64,000 nucleotides of DNA from Vibrio ulleungensis (GTDB lineage: Bacteria; Pseudomonadota; Gammaproteobacteria; Enterobacterales; Vibrionaceae), in NCBI RefSeq assembly GCF_016900875.1, contig NZ_JAFEUM010000006.1, positions 186,001 through 250,000 on the forward strand, given 5' to 3'. Positions 35,228 to 45,377 of this stretch are shown piece by piece; position 1 is the stretch's first letter; every line of letters begins with the position of its first letter. Both the position numbers and the translations under genes were made by a program. Under the pieces are notes generated by a model that saw nothing but the letters and a program-made list of their open reading frames with translations, ran no database searches and was not told where the DNA came from.

Positions 35228-36454
35228 TTATTTAAACGTACGTTGACGTGTTTTCTCTAGGCGCTCAAGGATCTTCTCAATACGGTCTGGGTGGACCATA
35301 AACTCTTGGAAGCCTTTCATGCCTTCAGTCGCCATTGCAGGATCAGTATCGCGGTCATAGAACTGAGCCGTACCGTCTGCAGAGCCAAGCATTGCCACAC
35401 CTTTATCTAGGAATGGGTCAGATTTGGCTTTAGCTTTGTTGTTGGTTGGAATTTGCAGCAGCATTTCGTTAATTAACTGCTGGTTCTCTGGCAATGCAAC
35501 AAAGGCTAGGAACTTACGTGCGTCTTCTTTGTTCTTCGCTTTCGATGGAATGTGAATCGTATCCATTGGTGCATCTTCAGCCATACCTACAGAAGGATCG
35601 ATGCTTGGGAACTGGAAGAAGCCCATTTTACCATCAAGCTCTTTCGGGAAGTTTGGCGTAATGAAGTTACCCATTAGGTACATTGCAGCTTCACCGTTGT
35701 ATAAGAATGGTTGCGCTTCCTGCCACGAATAAGACGCGTGGTTTTCTAGGTAGTAACCTGGCTCAACCAATTCTGCCCAGTTGGCAAATGTTTTCTTCAC
35801 GCGATCATCGGTGTAGGGCACTTTACCGTCCATCAACTCGATGTGGAAATCCAGACCGTTAGTACGCATGTTGATGTAATCAAACCAACCCGCAGCCGTC
35901 CATAGGTATTTGGTACCGATGGTAAACGGTGCAACGTTGTTTTCTTTTAATGTCGCAGATGCGGCTTTTAGCTCATCCCACGTTTTTGGCTCGCTAATAC
36001 CATATTGTTCAAAGATATCTTTGCGGTAGTACACACCCCATTGGTAGTAAGTGTATGGCACACCATATTGCTTGCCGTTTACGGTCATCGCAGGTTGCGC
36101 GGCCGCAAAGTCTTCGTTCATGCCGTTTGCCGTCCACATATCGCTGACGTCTTCAAAAAGGCCACGGTCAACGAACGCTTTCATACGGTTACCTGCGTAC
36201 CAGAACACGACATCAGGTGGCGAAGTAACCAACCAGTTACGAATCGTGGTTTTGTATGACTCGTGGTCGTACAGGTTATATTTGACTTCGATATCTGGAT
36301 TAGCTTGCTCAAAGCGGTTGATGATCTCAGCCCACGCTTCTTTAGGTGCTGGGTCGGAGGCATCGGAGTTAATGACCAGAGTACCAGCCATTGCAGACGT
36401 CGCAACTGTTGCTGCGAGTGCTGTAGTAGCGGCAATGTGTTTCACGTATTTCAT
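35228..36454 (-). CDS. Sugar ABC transporter periplasmic substrate-binding protein (CUT1 type)
   Basis: The 408-residue extracellular solute-binding protein of family 1 has a signal peptide (1-23, ending ATSAMA). The mature part contains DPAPKEAWAEIINRFEQANPD and VPYTYYQWGVYYRKDIFEQYG, typical of oligosaccharide binders. The exact sugar cannot be told. Start set at ATG 36454 with AAGGA upstream; a longer frame would bury the signal peptide. It is the last gene of a permease-permease-binding protein operon, where the binding protein is more often first. Confidence 0.9.
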   Translation of the reverse strand: MKYVKHIAATTALAATVATSAMAGTLVINSDASDPAPKEAWAEIINRFEQANPDIEVKYNLYDHESYKTTIRNWLVTSPPDVVFWYAGNRMKAFVDRGLFEDVSDMWTANGMNEDFAAAQPAMTVNGKQYGVPYTYYQWGVYYRKDIFEQYGISEPKTWDELKAASATLKENNVAPFTIGTKYLWTAAGWFDYINMRTNGLDFHIELMDGKVPYTDDRVKKTFANWAELVEPGYYLENHASYSWQEAQPFLYNGEAAMYLMGNFITPNFPKELDGKMGFFQFPSIDPSVGMAEDAPMDTIHIPSKAKNKEDARKFLAFVALPENQQLINEMLLQIPTNNKAKAKSDPFLDKGVAMLGSADGTAQFYDRDTDPAMATEGMKGFQEFMVHPDRIEKILERLEKTRQRTFK

Positions 36455-36533
36455 AGGTAAGGTCCTTATTATTGAGCGCAAGGCTCTGTTCCACTTATTG
36501 TTGTTATGTGTCGTCGTTGTGCATGCACAGGTG

Positions 36534-37382
36534 CTATTTCGTTGCACCTAAGGTTAACCCGGCAATAAAGTGTTTTTGCATCGCAAAGAACAGCATTACT
36601 GGCGGTATTGCGGCCACGACAGCACCTGCTGACATAAACTGCCAAGAGGCGAGCCATTGGCCCTGTAGGGAGCTGAGACCAGCTGTTACCGGTCGGACAT
36701 CGTCACTTTGTACCAACACGAGTGCCCAGAAATAATCATTCCAAATAAAGGTAAAGACAAGTACCGCCAAAGCCGCTAAAGCGGGCCTTACAAGAGGCAG
36801 CACAATGAATGTAAAGATGCGCCACTCTTTTACCCCTTCTACACGTGCCGCTTCTATCAATGCATCGGGGATGCCGACAATGAAGTTACGCATAAAGAGG
36901 GTACAAAAGCCGGCCTGGAAAGCGACATGGAAGAAAATCAATGCCCAATGGGTATCGTAAAGACCCAAGGTGATGGTTAAATCGCGAACCGGGATCATTA
37001 GGATCTGGAAGGGGACAAAGTTACCGCCAATGAACATGGCAAAGATCCAAATGTTGGCCTTGAATCGATATTTAGCCAGTGCAAAACCCGCGAGGGTGGA
37101 TAGCGCAACTGCTCCCATGACCGCAGGAATAGTGATCATCAAACTGTTGAGTAAGTAATCGCCCATGGCGGTTGAGGTGAAGACCTGGGTGTAGTTTTCG
37201 ACAAAGTGAATCTCTTCAGGCCATCCCCAATAGTTGCCTTTGTTGATATCTTCGATTGAGCGCAGTGATGTTAACATTACCGCGAGCAAGGGCAGCAACC
37301 ATAGAATAATGGTAAATGGCAGCGCAGCACGATAGCTGATATTGGCCAGAGGGCCTGCTTTTTGTATCGGTTGTGGGAACAT
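36534..37382 (-). CDS. Sugar ABC transporter permease, MalG type
   Basis: The 282-residue inner-membrane permease has six spans and the EAA loop EAARVEGVKEWRIFTFIVLP that contacts the ATPase. It overlaps the preceding permease stop by one base (TAATG). It belongs to the carbohydrate uptake CUT1 group. No ATP-binding subunit gene lies in the operon, so it must use one encoded elsewhere. Confidence 0.9.
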   Translation of the reverse strand: MFPQPIQKAGPLANISYRAALPFTIILWLLPLLAVMLTSLRSIEDINKGNYWGWPEEIHFVENYTQVFTSTAMGDYLLNSLMITIPAVMGAVALSTLAGFALAKYRFKANIWIFAMFIGGNFVPFQILMIPVRDLTITLGLYDTHWALIFFHVAFQAGFCTLFMRNFIVGIPDALIEAARVEGVKEWRIFTFIVLPLVRPALAALAVLVFTFIWNDYFWALVLVQSDDVRPVTAGLSSLQGQWLASWQFMSAGAVVAAIPPVMLFFAMQKHFIAGLTLGATK

Positions 37383-38302
37383 TATTTTTCACTCCTTAAC
37401 ATCCGCCATAAGAAGTACGCAATGTAGATATCCATGATTAAGAACAGCACCACAGCAACAGCCGCGCCATACCCCATTCGGTAGTTAAATATTGATTCTT
37501 GGTACATTTGATAGGCCAGCACGGTTGAGCTGCCCCATGGGCCACCAGCAGTCATGGTGGCGACAAGGTCGAACGAACGTAGTGCCCCAATCACGGTAAC
37601 AACGATGGCGATAAAGGTGGCTGGTTTTAACTGAGGTAATACAATAAACCACAACATGCGCCACGATTTTGCGCCGTCCAAACGAGCGGCTTCGATTTGT
37701 TCGGGATCGAGATTATTGAGGCCAGTTAAGTACAAAATCATGCAGTAGGAGATCTGCGGCCACAAACCTGCGGCAATAATGCCGTAAGTCACGAGATCTT
37801 CATCAGCGAGTATCGAAATTGGCCGTAACCCGATAGCTTCCCTCGCGATATTGAGAAGACCAAAAGAGGGGTCATAAAACCAAGCAAACACCAAACCAAC
37901 CACCACTTGTGAAATAACAAATGGGAAGAAAAACAGTGATTTGACCGCACGTATCCCAAATACCTGTTGGTTTAAAAATAGGGCAATAAAAAGCCCAATG
38001 GGCGGCGCGAGCATAAAGCAGATAAGCCACAAAAAGTTATTGGTGAGCGCGGTATAAAACAGATCGGAGTCAAATAATTCATAGTAGTTATCTAGCCCTA
38101 CCCAGGTTTTCTCGCCTAGACCATCCCAGTCAAAAAAACTGAGCCAGATACTTTGGAATATGGGATAGATAACGTAAATAGAGAAAATTATCAGTGCTGG
38201 TGCTAAGAAAAGCCATGGCGATAAGCCGTGCCCAAGCTTTCTTGTCGCTTGGGGCGGATGCTGAGGTTGGCCTGATGCGACCGTTTTCATTGTTTGCGCC
38301 AT
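37382..38302 (-). CDS. Sugar ABC transporter permease, MalF type
   Basis: The 306-residue permease has six spans after a Pro/Gln-rich N-terminus, and the EAA loop EAARLDGAKSWRMLWFIVLP. Start chosen at ATG 38302 with GGGAG upstream; the longer frame uses a TTG. It is the first gene of the operon, whose promoter region holds a LacI-family type operator at 38453-38466. The operon is wedged between menA and hslV, which are close neighbours in E. coli. Confidence 0.9.
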   Translation of the reverse strand: MAQTMKTVASGQPQHPPQATRKLGHGLSPWLFLAPALIIFSIYVIYPIFQSIWLSFFDWDGLGEKTWVGLDNYYELFDSDLFYTALTNNFLWLICFMLAPPIGLFIALFLNQQVFGIRAVKSLFFFPFVISQVVVGLVFAWFYDPSFGLLNIAREAIGLRPISILADEDLVTYGIIAAGLWPQISYCMILYLTGLNNLDPEQIEAARLDGAKSWRMLWFIVLPQLKPATFIAIVVTVIGALRSFDLVATMTAGGPWGSSTVLAYQMYQESIFNYRMGYGAAVAVVLFLIMDIYIAYFLWRMLRSEK

Positions 38303-38657
38303 ATCCCAACTGCTCCCTGGAATCAATTTGAAGTTCTCTGTCGATGTCTAATGCCTATATATGCAACAGAGACTTAAAATTGTGAGTTGTTAAAGTAAGT
38401 TATAGTAGATAGTAGAAGATTAGACGAGAAATTGTACTTTTAATGATTAAACTGTAAACGTTTCCACAAATTTCGTTACGCCAATGTTAAAAAGTATGGG
38501 TGCGATCAAAATTTGAGCGCTTATTAGCGTACGGAGTTTTTCGCCTTTCGAACGAATATTTCACCACTGAGTTTTGAAACTACTTTTACTGCGCCTTGAT
38601 TTCTGAATAAGCATCCTCATATTTGAACTATCAAGGCAAACTGAATGAGGCACATCT
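38303..38657. other. Divergent promoter region, sugar ABC operon / hslVU
   Basis: The 355 bases include the operator at 38453-38466. On the right, TTTTGAAAC near 38572 followed about 14 bases later by CCTTGATT near 38592 loosely resembles a heat-shock sigma-32 promoter (CTTGAAA ... CCCCATnT) for hslVU. That match is weak. No coding frame is seen. Confidence 0.35.
38453..38466. promoter_or_regulatory. LacI-family type operator upstream of the sugar ABC operon
   Basis: TGTAAACGTTTCCA is a near-palindrome centred on CG. It matches the general LacI/GalR-family operator pattern and is one base off the CcpA-style cre consensus. It lies about 150 bases before the permease start. The repressor is not identified; CytR is the only LacI-family gene in the window and normally has different sites. 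Confidence 0.55.
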
Positions 38658-39182
38658 GTGACTACAATTGTATCTGTACGCCGCAATAACAAAGTGGTAA
38701 TCGCTGGCGATGGCCAGGTTTCTCTAGGCAATACTGTAATGAAAGGCAACGCTCAAAAGGTGCGCCGTCTGTACAACAATAAAGTGTTGGCTGGTTTTGC
38801 TGGCGGTACTGCTGACGCGTTTACACTGTTTGAACGTTTTGAAAGCAAGCTGCAAATGCATCAAGGCCACTTAACTAAGGCCGCCGTTGAGCTTGCCAAA
38901 GACTGGCGAAGCGATCGCGCACTGCGCAAGCTTGAAGCATTGCTGGCGGTAGCGGATGAGACCGCATCACTTATTATTACGGGGAATGGTGACGTGGTTC
39001 AGCCGGAACACGACTTGATCGCGATTGGTTCGGGTGGAAACTTTGCCCAGTCAGCTGCGATTGCTCTTCTGGAAAATACTGACTTAGACGCACGCGAAAT
39101 TGCTGAAAAATCGTTAAAGATTGCTGGGGATATCTGTGTGTTTACCAATCATCATCAAACCGTTGATGAGCTTGAGTACTAA
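38658..39182 (+). CDS. hslV: ATP-dependent protease proteolytic subunit HslV (ClpQ)
   Basis: The 174-residue protein is the bacterial proteasome-like peptidase. After removal of the initiator, Thr2 (start [19 protein letters not shown]) is the nucleophile, and [14 protein letters not shown] and [20 protein letters not shown] are typical. Start is GTG 38658 with GAGG upstream. It forms a double hexamer capped by HslU, encoded 36 bases downstream. Usually part of the heat-shock regulon. Confidence 0.97.
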   Translation: MTTIVSVRRNNKVVIAGDGQVSLGNTVMKGNAQKVRRLYNNKVLAGFAGGTADAFTLFERFESKLQMHQGHLTKAAVELAKDWRSDRALRKLEALLAVADETASLIITGNGDVVQPEHDLIAIGSGGNFAQSAAIALLENTDLDAREIAEKSLKIAGDICVFTNHHQTVDELEY

Positions 39183-39218
39183 CCGTTTTCTATCTCACAA
39201 CACTTAAGGATCAGTAGA

Positions 39219-40553
39219 ATGTCTGAAATGACCCCTCGTGAGATCGTTCACGAATTGAACCGCCACATCATTGGCCAAGAGAAAGCAAAACGCGCTGTGG
39301 CGATTGCGCTACGTAACCGCTGGCGTCGTATGCAGTTGGACGAAAATCTTCGTCCTGAAGTGACACCGAAAAATATTTTAATGATTGGCCCAACCGGTGT
39401 GGGTAAAACAGAAATTGCCCGCCGCTTGGCAAAACTGGCGAATGCTCCCTTTATTAAGGTTGAAGCGACCAAGTTTACCGAAGTGGGTTATGTGGGCAAG
39501 GAAGTCGAAACCATTATTCGTGACCTCACAGACGCCTCCATCAAAATGACCCACCAACAAGCGATGGAGAAAGTGAAGTTTCGCGCGGAAGAGCAAGCCG
39601 AAGAGCGCATTCTAGACGCGCTGCTGCCGCCTGCTCGCGACGCGTGGGGTGAGAACGAGAAGGGTGATGATAGCTCGAATAATACTCGCCAGATTTTCCG
39701 TAAGAAATTGCGCGAAGGTAAACTGGACGATAAAGAGATCGAAATCGATATCGCAGCGCCGCAGATGGGCGTAGAGATCATGGCGCCTCCAGGTATGGAA
39801 GAGATGACCAATCAACTGCAAGGGATGTTTCAAAACCTTGCAGGCGATACCAAGAAGAAGCGTAAGATAAAAATTAAGGACGCGTTTAAAGCCTTAACAG
39901 AAGAAGAAGCCGCAAAGCTTGTAAACCAAGAAGAACTGAAAGAGCAGTCGATCTTCAATGTGGAAAACAACGGCATTGTATTTATCGATGAAATTGACAA
40001 AATCTGTAAGCGTGGTGATGTGTCAGGACCTGATGTGTCTCGTGAAGGGGTACAACGTGATTTGCTGCCACTGATTGAAGGTAGCACAGTCTCGACTAAG
40101 CACGGCATGGTGAAAACCGATCATATCTTGTTTGTGGCATCGGGCGCTTTCCAAGTGGCGAAACCGTCAGATTTGATCCCTGAATTGCAAGGCCGTCTGC
40201 CGATACGTGTTGAGCTGGAAGCACTATCAAGCGACGACTTCAAACGTATACTAACCGAACCACGAGCCTCGCTTTCAGAGCAATACACGGCGTTAATGAA
40301 AACCGAAGAAGTGGATGTCGAGTTTACCGAAGACGGTATTGCACAGATTGCGGAGTCGGCTTGGCAAGTGAACGAAACCACAGAAAACATCGGTGCCCGT
40401 CGTTTGCATACTGTGATGGAGCGATTGATGGATGAAATCTCATTCGAAGCCACAGATAGGGCTGGTGAGAAACTCGTTATCGATGCAGCGTATGTTGAGT
40501 CTAAGCTTGGCAGTGTTGTAGACGACGAAGATTTAAGCCGCTTTATCCTGTAG
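39219..40553 (+). CDS. hslU: ATP-dependent protease ATPase subunit HslU (ClpY)
   Basis: The 444-residue AAA+ unfoldase has N-terminal [17 protein letters not shown], Walker [15 protein letters not shown], an intermediate domain at about 110-235, Walker [14 protein letters not shown], sensor and C-terminal residues ending DLSRFIL, which dock into HslV. Co-operonic with hslV. It feeds unfolded substrates to the HslV chamber. Length equals the family norm. Confidence 0.97.
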   Translation: MSEMTPREIVHELNRHIIGQEKAKRAVAIALRNRWRRMQLDENLRPEVTPKNILMIGPTGVGKTEIARRLAKLANAPFIKVEATKFTEVGYVGKEVETIIRDLTDASIKMTHQQAMEKVKFRAEEQAEERILDALLPPARDAWGENEKGDDSSNNTRQIFRKKLREGKLDDKEIEIDIAAPQMGVEIMAPPGMEEMTNQLQGMFQNLAGDTKKKRKIKIKDAFKALTEEEAAKLVNQEELKEQSIFNVENNGIVFIDEIDKICKRGDVSGPDVSREGVQRDLLPLIEGSTVSTKHGMVKTDHILFVASGAFQVAKPSDLIPELQGRLPIRVELEALSSDDFKRILTEPRASLSEQYTALMKTEEVDVEFTEDGIAQIAESAWQVNETTENIGARRLHTVMERLMDEISFEATDRAGEKLVIDAAYVESKLGSVVDDEDLSRFIL

Positions 40554-40573
40554 AGCTGACTTATCCAGTCGTT

Positions 40574-40610
40574 AAAAAGCCGAGTTTGATGATTCAAACT
40601 CGGCTTTTTG
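40574..40610. terminator. Bidirectional terminator between hslU and ftsN
   Basis: AAAAAGCCGAGTTTGA (40574-40589) pairs with TCAAACTCGGCTTTTT (40594-40609), a 16-bp stem with A and T runs on each side. It lies between the converging hslU and ftsN genes. Confidence 0.9.
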
Positions 40611-40639
40611 TTTCTCTTCAGTCCAGTAATTAGGTGGTA

Positions 40640-41191
40640 TTACTGGCCGTTATCTTTCCAAATTGCACACGGCTCAATTTTGGCGCGCTGCAACTTGTGC
40701 TTATCTTTTTCAGCGTCGCGTTTACGCTCGTAAGGTCCAAGGACTACACGGTACCAGCTGCTGTCTTCGCGTTTTTTAATTTGACTGTTAATGCCTTGAA
40801 AGGCGATGTCCATTTTACGCTCTTGAGCTGTACTCATGGTTTTGTAAGCACCGCACTGCATGATGTAAGGTACGTCGGAGACGGCCAACTCTTTGGCTTC
40901 GACCTGAACCTCTTTTTCTGGCAGCGTCTTTATGTAATCCCACTCTTCTTCAGGGATCGGTGGCAGCTCTGTCGCCGGAGTTTTAGGGGCGACTTTGGGT
41001 GTAGGTTTTACGACAACCGGCGGCGTAACTTCTGGCTCAGGATCTTGATTGAGTAGGTACAAAGCATACCCAAACCCTGAGGCCACGAGTATCGCAAGTA
41101 ACACCGGCTTAATAGGCTTTCGCTTAGGAGCGGGTTTCTTTCTTGAGCGTTGGGCGGGTTTGCCGCGTTTTACATAGTCTTTTTTTGCCAC
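40640..41191 (-). CDS. ftsN: Cell division protein FtsN
   Basis: The 183-residue bitopic division protein has a basic cytoplasmic tail (KPAQRSRKKPAPKRKPIKP), one span at about 29-46, a Pro-rich periplasmic linker, a segment with EEEWDYIKTLPEKEV comparable to the FtsI/FtsA-activating region, and a C-terminal SPOR domain (about 103-180) that binds denuded peptidoglycan at the septum. It is shorter than E. coli FtsN (319 residues), mostly in the linker. It converges with hslU and lies beside cytR and priA, as in E. coli. Confidence 0.92.
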   Translation of the reverse strand: MAKKDYVKRGKPAQRSRKKPAPKRKPIKPVLLAILVASGFGYALYLLNQDPEPEVTPPVVVKPTPKVAPKTPATELPPIPEEEWDYIKTLPEKEVQVEAKELAVSDVPYIMQCGAYKTMSTAQERKMDIAFQGINSQIKKREDSSWYRVVLGPYERKRDAEKDKHKLQRAKIEPCAIWKDNGQ

Positions 41192-41315
41192 TGTTTTACT
41201 GCCACAATTACTACAATAATGCGCCTTTTGAGCTGGCGCGAAAGTTCGCCTATGTTACGGGGGATCCCTCGCTAAATGCAACGATTACCCGCAACAGATT
41301 GGTCTTGGTTCGGTA

Positions 41316-42371
41316 TTAAAATGTTGCAGGATTCACTTCCGCAGGATGCTCATCACTTCCTTCTAGAGCGCTTGCTGGTGGACAAGTACTTTCGCGTATC
41401 ACCGATTTTGCTTCCAAAATTTTTGACGGAATACTGCCTGAATGGCCTTTCAGTCTCGCCAATAGCATCAAAGCAGACTCTCGTCCTATTTCGTAGCGGG
41501 GTTGCTTGACCGTGGTTAACGGTGGATCGGTGTAAGCCGAATATTGTATGTCGTCAAACCCAACCACCGAGATATCTTCCGGTATGCGCAGTCCCATCTT
41601 CTTCACCGTTTGCATGGCACCAATGGCCATAGCGTCGTTGTGGCAGAAAATGGCGGTAGGCGCGAGTGAAGAACTGAGTAACTCTTTGGCCAATTGGGCA
41701 CCAGAGTCGAAAGAGAAATCACCATACGCGGTAAATCCGTCGTCCAACGCACCACCAGAACGGCGCAGCGCCTGCTGGTAACCGCGGTGTCGGAAATTAC
41801 TTAAAGGAGAGGTTCTAGGCCCACTGATTTGCGCAACTCGACGGTGACCTATAGAGGTTAAGTGGTTCACGATGTCGTAGGCGGCGGTGAGGTTATCGAT
41901 ATGTACGGTCGGTAACTCAAGCTCAGGAGCGTATTCACAGGACATGACCAGTGGGGGTAAATTGCGCTGCTCTTCTTTGCTTACGTCAAAAGGAACATCA
42001 CTACCCAGAAGGATCATGCCATCAGCTTGCTTGGTAAAGACTAAGTTAACAAAGGCATTTTCACGGCCCTTATGCTTCGACGCATCGCCCAGCAACACCA
42101 AGTAACCTTGTTCTAACGCGGCGTCTTCAATGCCACGAATGATCTCGGAGAAGTAGGTGTCACAAATATCGGGAACAATGACAACAATGGTTTTGGATTC
42201 GTTGCGGCGTAAGTTCCGAGCCAGTGAGTTAGGGGCGTATCCCGCTTCTACAATCGCTTCTTCCACTCGTTTACGGGTGGACACTGAGACTTTTTCAGGG
42301 TTCATCAGTGCACGAGATACCGTGGCTGTAGAGACACCCGCGAGATCAGCAACATCCTTCATTGTCGCCAT
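41316..42371 (-). CDS. cytR: LacI-family transcriptional repressor CytR
   Basis: The 351-residue repressor has an N-terminal LacI helix-turn-helix (ATMKDVADLAGVSTATVSRA), a hinge near 50-60 and a periplasmic-binding-type effector domain ending near LLARLKGH. Overall similarity and its position between ftsN and priA identify CytR, which in E. coli represses nucleoside uptake and catabolism genes together with CRP and responds to cytidine. In Vibrio cholerae CytR has also been linked to competence and biofilm control. AAAGGAATAAATC precedes ATG 42371. Confidence 0.92.
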   Translation of the reverse strand: MATMKDVADLAGVSTATVSRALMNPEKVSVSTRKRVEEAIVEAGYAPNSLARNLRRNESKTIVVIVPDICDTYFSEIIRGIEDAALEQGYLVLLGDASKHKGRENAFVNLVFTKQADGMILLGSDVPFDVSKEEQRNLPPLVMSCEYAPELELPTVHIDNLTAAYDIVNHLTSIGHRRVAQISGPRTSPLSNFRHRGYQQALRRSGGALDDGFTAYGDFSFDSGAQLAKELLSSSLAPTAIFCHNDAMAIGAMQTVKKMGLRIPEDISVVGFDDIQYSAYTDPPLTTVKQPRYEIGRESALMLLARLKGHSGSIPSKILEAKSVIRESTCPPASALEGSDEHPAEVNPATF

Positions 42372-42552
42372 GATTTATTCCTTTGTACCTGTTGACGTAT
42401 TTGCATGTGTTTTTGGTCTTTAATCATCTATATCGCGTTATCGATGTTCATTGATCGCGCGCAATTGCACACCATAAACACCACCACGTATCTCCCAAGC
42501 ATATCACGTGATTGGTACGAAGTGCGGTTAAATGTTTTTTATACGAAAGAGA

Positions 42553-44760
42553 TCACACCAAATCTTGTGGCTCAACATCAATACTCCAGCGCACTTTGCT
42601 GGCTAAATCGAGCATATTTATTGCCGGTTTTGCGCTAGCAAGTAATTTTAGCAGCGAGGTCCGATGCTCCGTTTGTAACATGAGTTGCCAACGAGATTTC
42701 CCAGCGCGCTTGGCCATAGGCGCTGGTGTCGGCCCTAACACCAAGGATTGACGAGCAAAGATGGGGTGAGCCTCAAAGATGTGCCGAACTTGGCGTAAAA
42801 ACTGCTCTGCACGATCGGCATCATGGGCTTCTGCCCGAAAGAGGGCCAAGAAAGAATATGGCGGTAACATCGCTTGCTGGCGTTCAACTAAAGTGCTTTG
42901 CGCGAATGTTTCATACCCTTGCGTAGTCAACGAATTTAATAGTGGGTGCTCTGGGTGGTGGGTTTGCAACAGTACATGCCCTGGTTTACTGGCTCGTCCC
43001 GCTCGTCCTGCAACTTGAATATACAGTTGCGCCAATTTTTCTGCGGCGCGAAAATCACTGCTATAGAGCGAGGCATCCACATCGAGTAAAGCAACTAAAG
43101 TCACATCGGGGAAGTGATGACCTTTAGCAAGCATCTGGGTACCGATGAGAATGTCATGTTTGCCTTGAGTGATGCTATCGAGCGCTTGCTGCAAACTGCC
43201 TTTTCGCCTGGTACTGTCGCGGTCGATTCGGATTGATGAGTGATCTGGAAACAGCTGATTGAGCTTGGCTTCGAGTTGCTCTGTACCGACGCCCACGGCA
43301 ACCATTTGATGTGAGCCGCACTCGCGGCATTGTGCGATGGCCCTTCTGCTAGAACCGCAGTGGTGGCAGCGCATCTCTTGGCTACTGGCATGGTAAGTAT
43401 AAAAGGCATCACACCGCTGACACTCTGCGGTCCAGCCGCATTCGTGACACATCATTGCGGGTGAAAATCCACGTCGATTAAGAAACAGCATCACTTGGTT
43501 GCCCGCATCCAAATGGCGACGCATTTCGGCTATCAGGCTACCGCTCAAACCCGCTTCCAAGTATTGGCCTTTGATGTCGAGAATTTGATTGGTAGTTGGT
43601 AGCGCGTTACCGGCTCGAGCCGTGAGCGCTAAATGATGATACTTACCTCGCTCGGCGTTATATAAACTCTCAATCGAGGGAGTGGCTGAGCCCAACAAAA
43701 CCGGAATGTTGTGTTTATTGGCTCGCATAACGGCAAGGTCTCTGGCGTGATAGCGCAGTGTATCTTGTTGCTTGTATGAGCTATCGTGCTCTTCATCAAC
43801 AATTATGATCCCAAGTTGTTTAAACGGGGTGAACAGCGCCGAACGAGTACCGATTACAATACCTGTGGTGCCATTTTTGGCGTCTAACCACGCGTTCAGC
43901 TTTTCACTTTCGTTGAGCGCTGAGTGCACCACAGTGACGGGAACATTAAATCGGTTTTTAAAACGACTGATGGTTTGCGGGGTTAAACCAATCTCAGGGA
44001 CCAACACCAACGCTTGTCCACCGCGCTCCAATACTGGTTCGATGGCGTTTAAGTAGACTTCTGTCTTGCCTGAGCCGGTAACGCCTTGCAGTAGGTAGCA
44101 ACCAAACTCTCGCTTAGCATTTATGCTACCAATGGCAATCGCTTGTTCTTCATTGAGTTGAGGCTTGTCATCATCGTTGACCAAGGACGTACCATTTACT
44201 GACCAAGGCTTCATGACTTGTGCCATCAAGTCCTGCTGTATCCACCCTTTATCTTGAACCGTTTTTAGAATCGCGCTGCTAAACTCCTCGCTTAATTGCG
44301 CATGGTTAAGCTCACCATGGCTAAGGTGCTCTAACAGGCTATGCTGTTTAGGTGCGCGTTTGTTACCCGCTGCGAGTTGATCTCGTCCAGCGTCAGTAAT
44401 TGACCAAACTTGCACAGGCTCATGGGTTGCAGCTTTTCCTTTACGCAGGGCTGAAGGGAGTGCGATGGAATAGCTGTCTCCAAGCGGGTATTGATAGTAT
44501 TGGGCGCACCAGTGGATAAGCTCCATCATCTCTTGCGGCCAAAGCGGCTCGTGGTCGATGACTTGAGTGATGGGCTTAAGTTTGTTGGTAGGAACATCGG
44601 ACTGGTGCTTGAATCCTGTCACTATACCTATATGGCTTTTAGGACCAAAGGGAACACGTACACGTCCACCGACCACCGGAAAGTGGTGGGCTTCGATCAG
44701 ATAGTCAAACTGGCGATCAAGGGGCACAGGCAGTGCCACCTGAACGATGTGTGGGCGCAT
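42553..44760 (-). CDS. priA: Primosomal replication protein PriA helicase
   Basis: The 735-residue 3'-5' superfamily 2 helicase restarts stalled replication forks. N-terminal 3' DNA-binding domain VQVALPVPLDRQFDYLI, Walker A LLQGVTGSGKTEVYL, DEEHD box, and the paired zinc-binding cysteine cluster CHECGWTAECQRCDAFY with CHHCGSSRRAIAQCRECGS are present. QVAGRAGR is helicase motif VI. A single gene on the strand with cytR downstream. Divergent from rpmE. Confidence 0.96.
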   Translation of the reverse strand: MRPHIVQVALPVPLDRQFDYLIEAHHFPVVGGRVRVPFGPKSHIGIVTGFKHQSDVPTNKLKPITQVIDHEPLWPQEMMELIHWCAQYYQYPLGDSYSIALPSALRKGKAATHEPVQVWSITDAGRDQLAAGNKRAPKQHSLLEHLSHGELNHAQLSEEFSSAILKTVQDKGWIQQDLMAQVMKPWSVNGTSLVNDDDKPQLNEEQAIAIGSINAKREFGCYLLQGVTGSGKTEVYLNAIEPVLERGGQALVLVPEIGLTPQTISRFKNRFNVPVTVVHSALNESEKLNAWLDAKNGTTGIVIGTRSALFTPFKQLGIIIVDEEHDSSYKQQDTLRYHARDLAVMRANKHNIPVLLGSATPSIESLYNAERGKYHHLALTARAGNALPTTNQILDIKGQYLEAGLSGSLIAEMRRHLDAGNQVMLFLNRRGFSPAMMCHECGWTAECQRCDAFYTYHASSQEMRCHHCGSSRRAIAQCRECGSHQMVAVGVGTEQLEAKLNQLFPDHSSIRIDRDSTRRKGSLQQALDSITQGKHDILIGTQMLAKGHHFPDVTLVALLDVDASLYSSDFRAAEKLAQLYIQVAGRAGRASKPGHVLLQTHHPEHPLLNSLTTQGYETFAQSTLVERQQAMLPPYSFLALFRAEAHDADRAEQFLRQVRHIFEAHPIFARQSLVLGPTPAPMAKRAGKSRWQLMLQTEHRTSLLKLLASAKPAINMLDLASKVRWSIDVEPQDLV

Positions 44761-45115
44761 ACGTTAATTCTAATTACGGCTTGGGGTATTGGCGTCATAG
44801 TAATTGGGTTTAGATTCGACAGCAATAGCGACCCTTTCAGAGCGAGATAGAGGAGCGATGATGAGTCGTTCAAATTTGCCCTAAAAATAAACCGTGAAGC
44901 AAGGTTGCGTCTATACTGAAGCAGTAAAAGGGATTGTGTAGAAAAAAGCCACAAATCGGTTGATCCTCCCTGCGTTATTCATTACTATACTGCGCCTTGA
45001 CGGTGCTGTATTAGCGCCATTTTTAAGAAACTACGTGTGGTGGTCAGATTACGGGTGTTCTCAAGAGCATTTTAGTAGAACTGATTAGCGACGCGGCCTA
45101 ACTGAGGTTATCCCC
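44761..45115. other. Divergent promoter region priA / rpmE
   Basis: The gap is 355 bases. A TATACT -10-like element lies at 44986-44991, with TTGATC at 44960-44965 too far upstream (20-base spacer) to be convincing. I found no Zur-type operator, gene or hairpin. Confidence 0.3.
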
Positions 45116-45334
45116 ATGAAAGCAGGTATCCATCCTGAGTACAAAGCGGTTAAAGCAACTTGTTCTTGCGGCAACACGTTTGAGTTCAACTCTACTCTAG
45201 CTAAAGAATCTATCCACCTAGACGTATGTGACCAATGTCACCCGTTCTACACTGGTAAGCAACGTATCGTTGATACTGGCGGCCGTGTTGATCGCTTTAA
45301 TAAGCGTTTCGGTGCACTATCTTCTAAGAAGTAA
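45116..45334 (+). CDS. rpmE: 50S ribosomal protein L31
   Basis: The 72-residue ribosomal protein is the zinc-binding (C+) form: C16, C18, C38 and C41 in CSCG and [10 protein letters not shown]. The conserved start [16 protein letters not shown] and C-terminal [10 protein letters not shown] are present. It helps bridge the 30S and 50S subunits. GAGGTT precedes the ATG and a terminator follows. Because this is the C+ form, a zinc-independent paralogue might exist elsewhere, but none is seen here. Confidence 0.97.
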   Translation: MKAGIHPEYKAVKATCSCGNTFEFNSTLAKESIHLDVCDQCHPFYTGKQRIVDTGGRVDRFNKRFGALSSKK

Positions 45335-45351
45335 TTCTTACAAGATACTCG

Positions 45352-45377
45352 AAAAGGGCGCTTCGGCGTCCTTTTTT
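45352..45377 (+). terminator. Terminator after rpmE
   Basis: AAAAGGGCGC pairs with GCGTCCTTTT (one G-T pair) around a TTCG tetraloop and is followed by T residues. Confidence 0.85.

Noticed and set aside
38570..38600. Heat-shock sigma-32 promoter for hslVU
   Set aside because: The -35 is a reasonable fit but the -10 (CCTTGATT) is too far from CCCCATnT to call.
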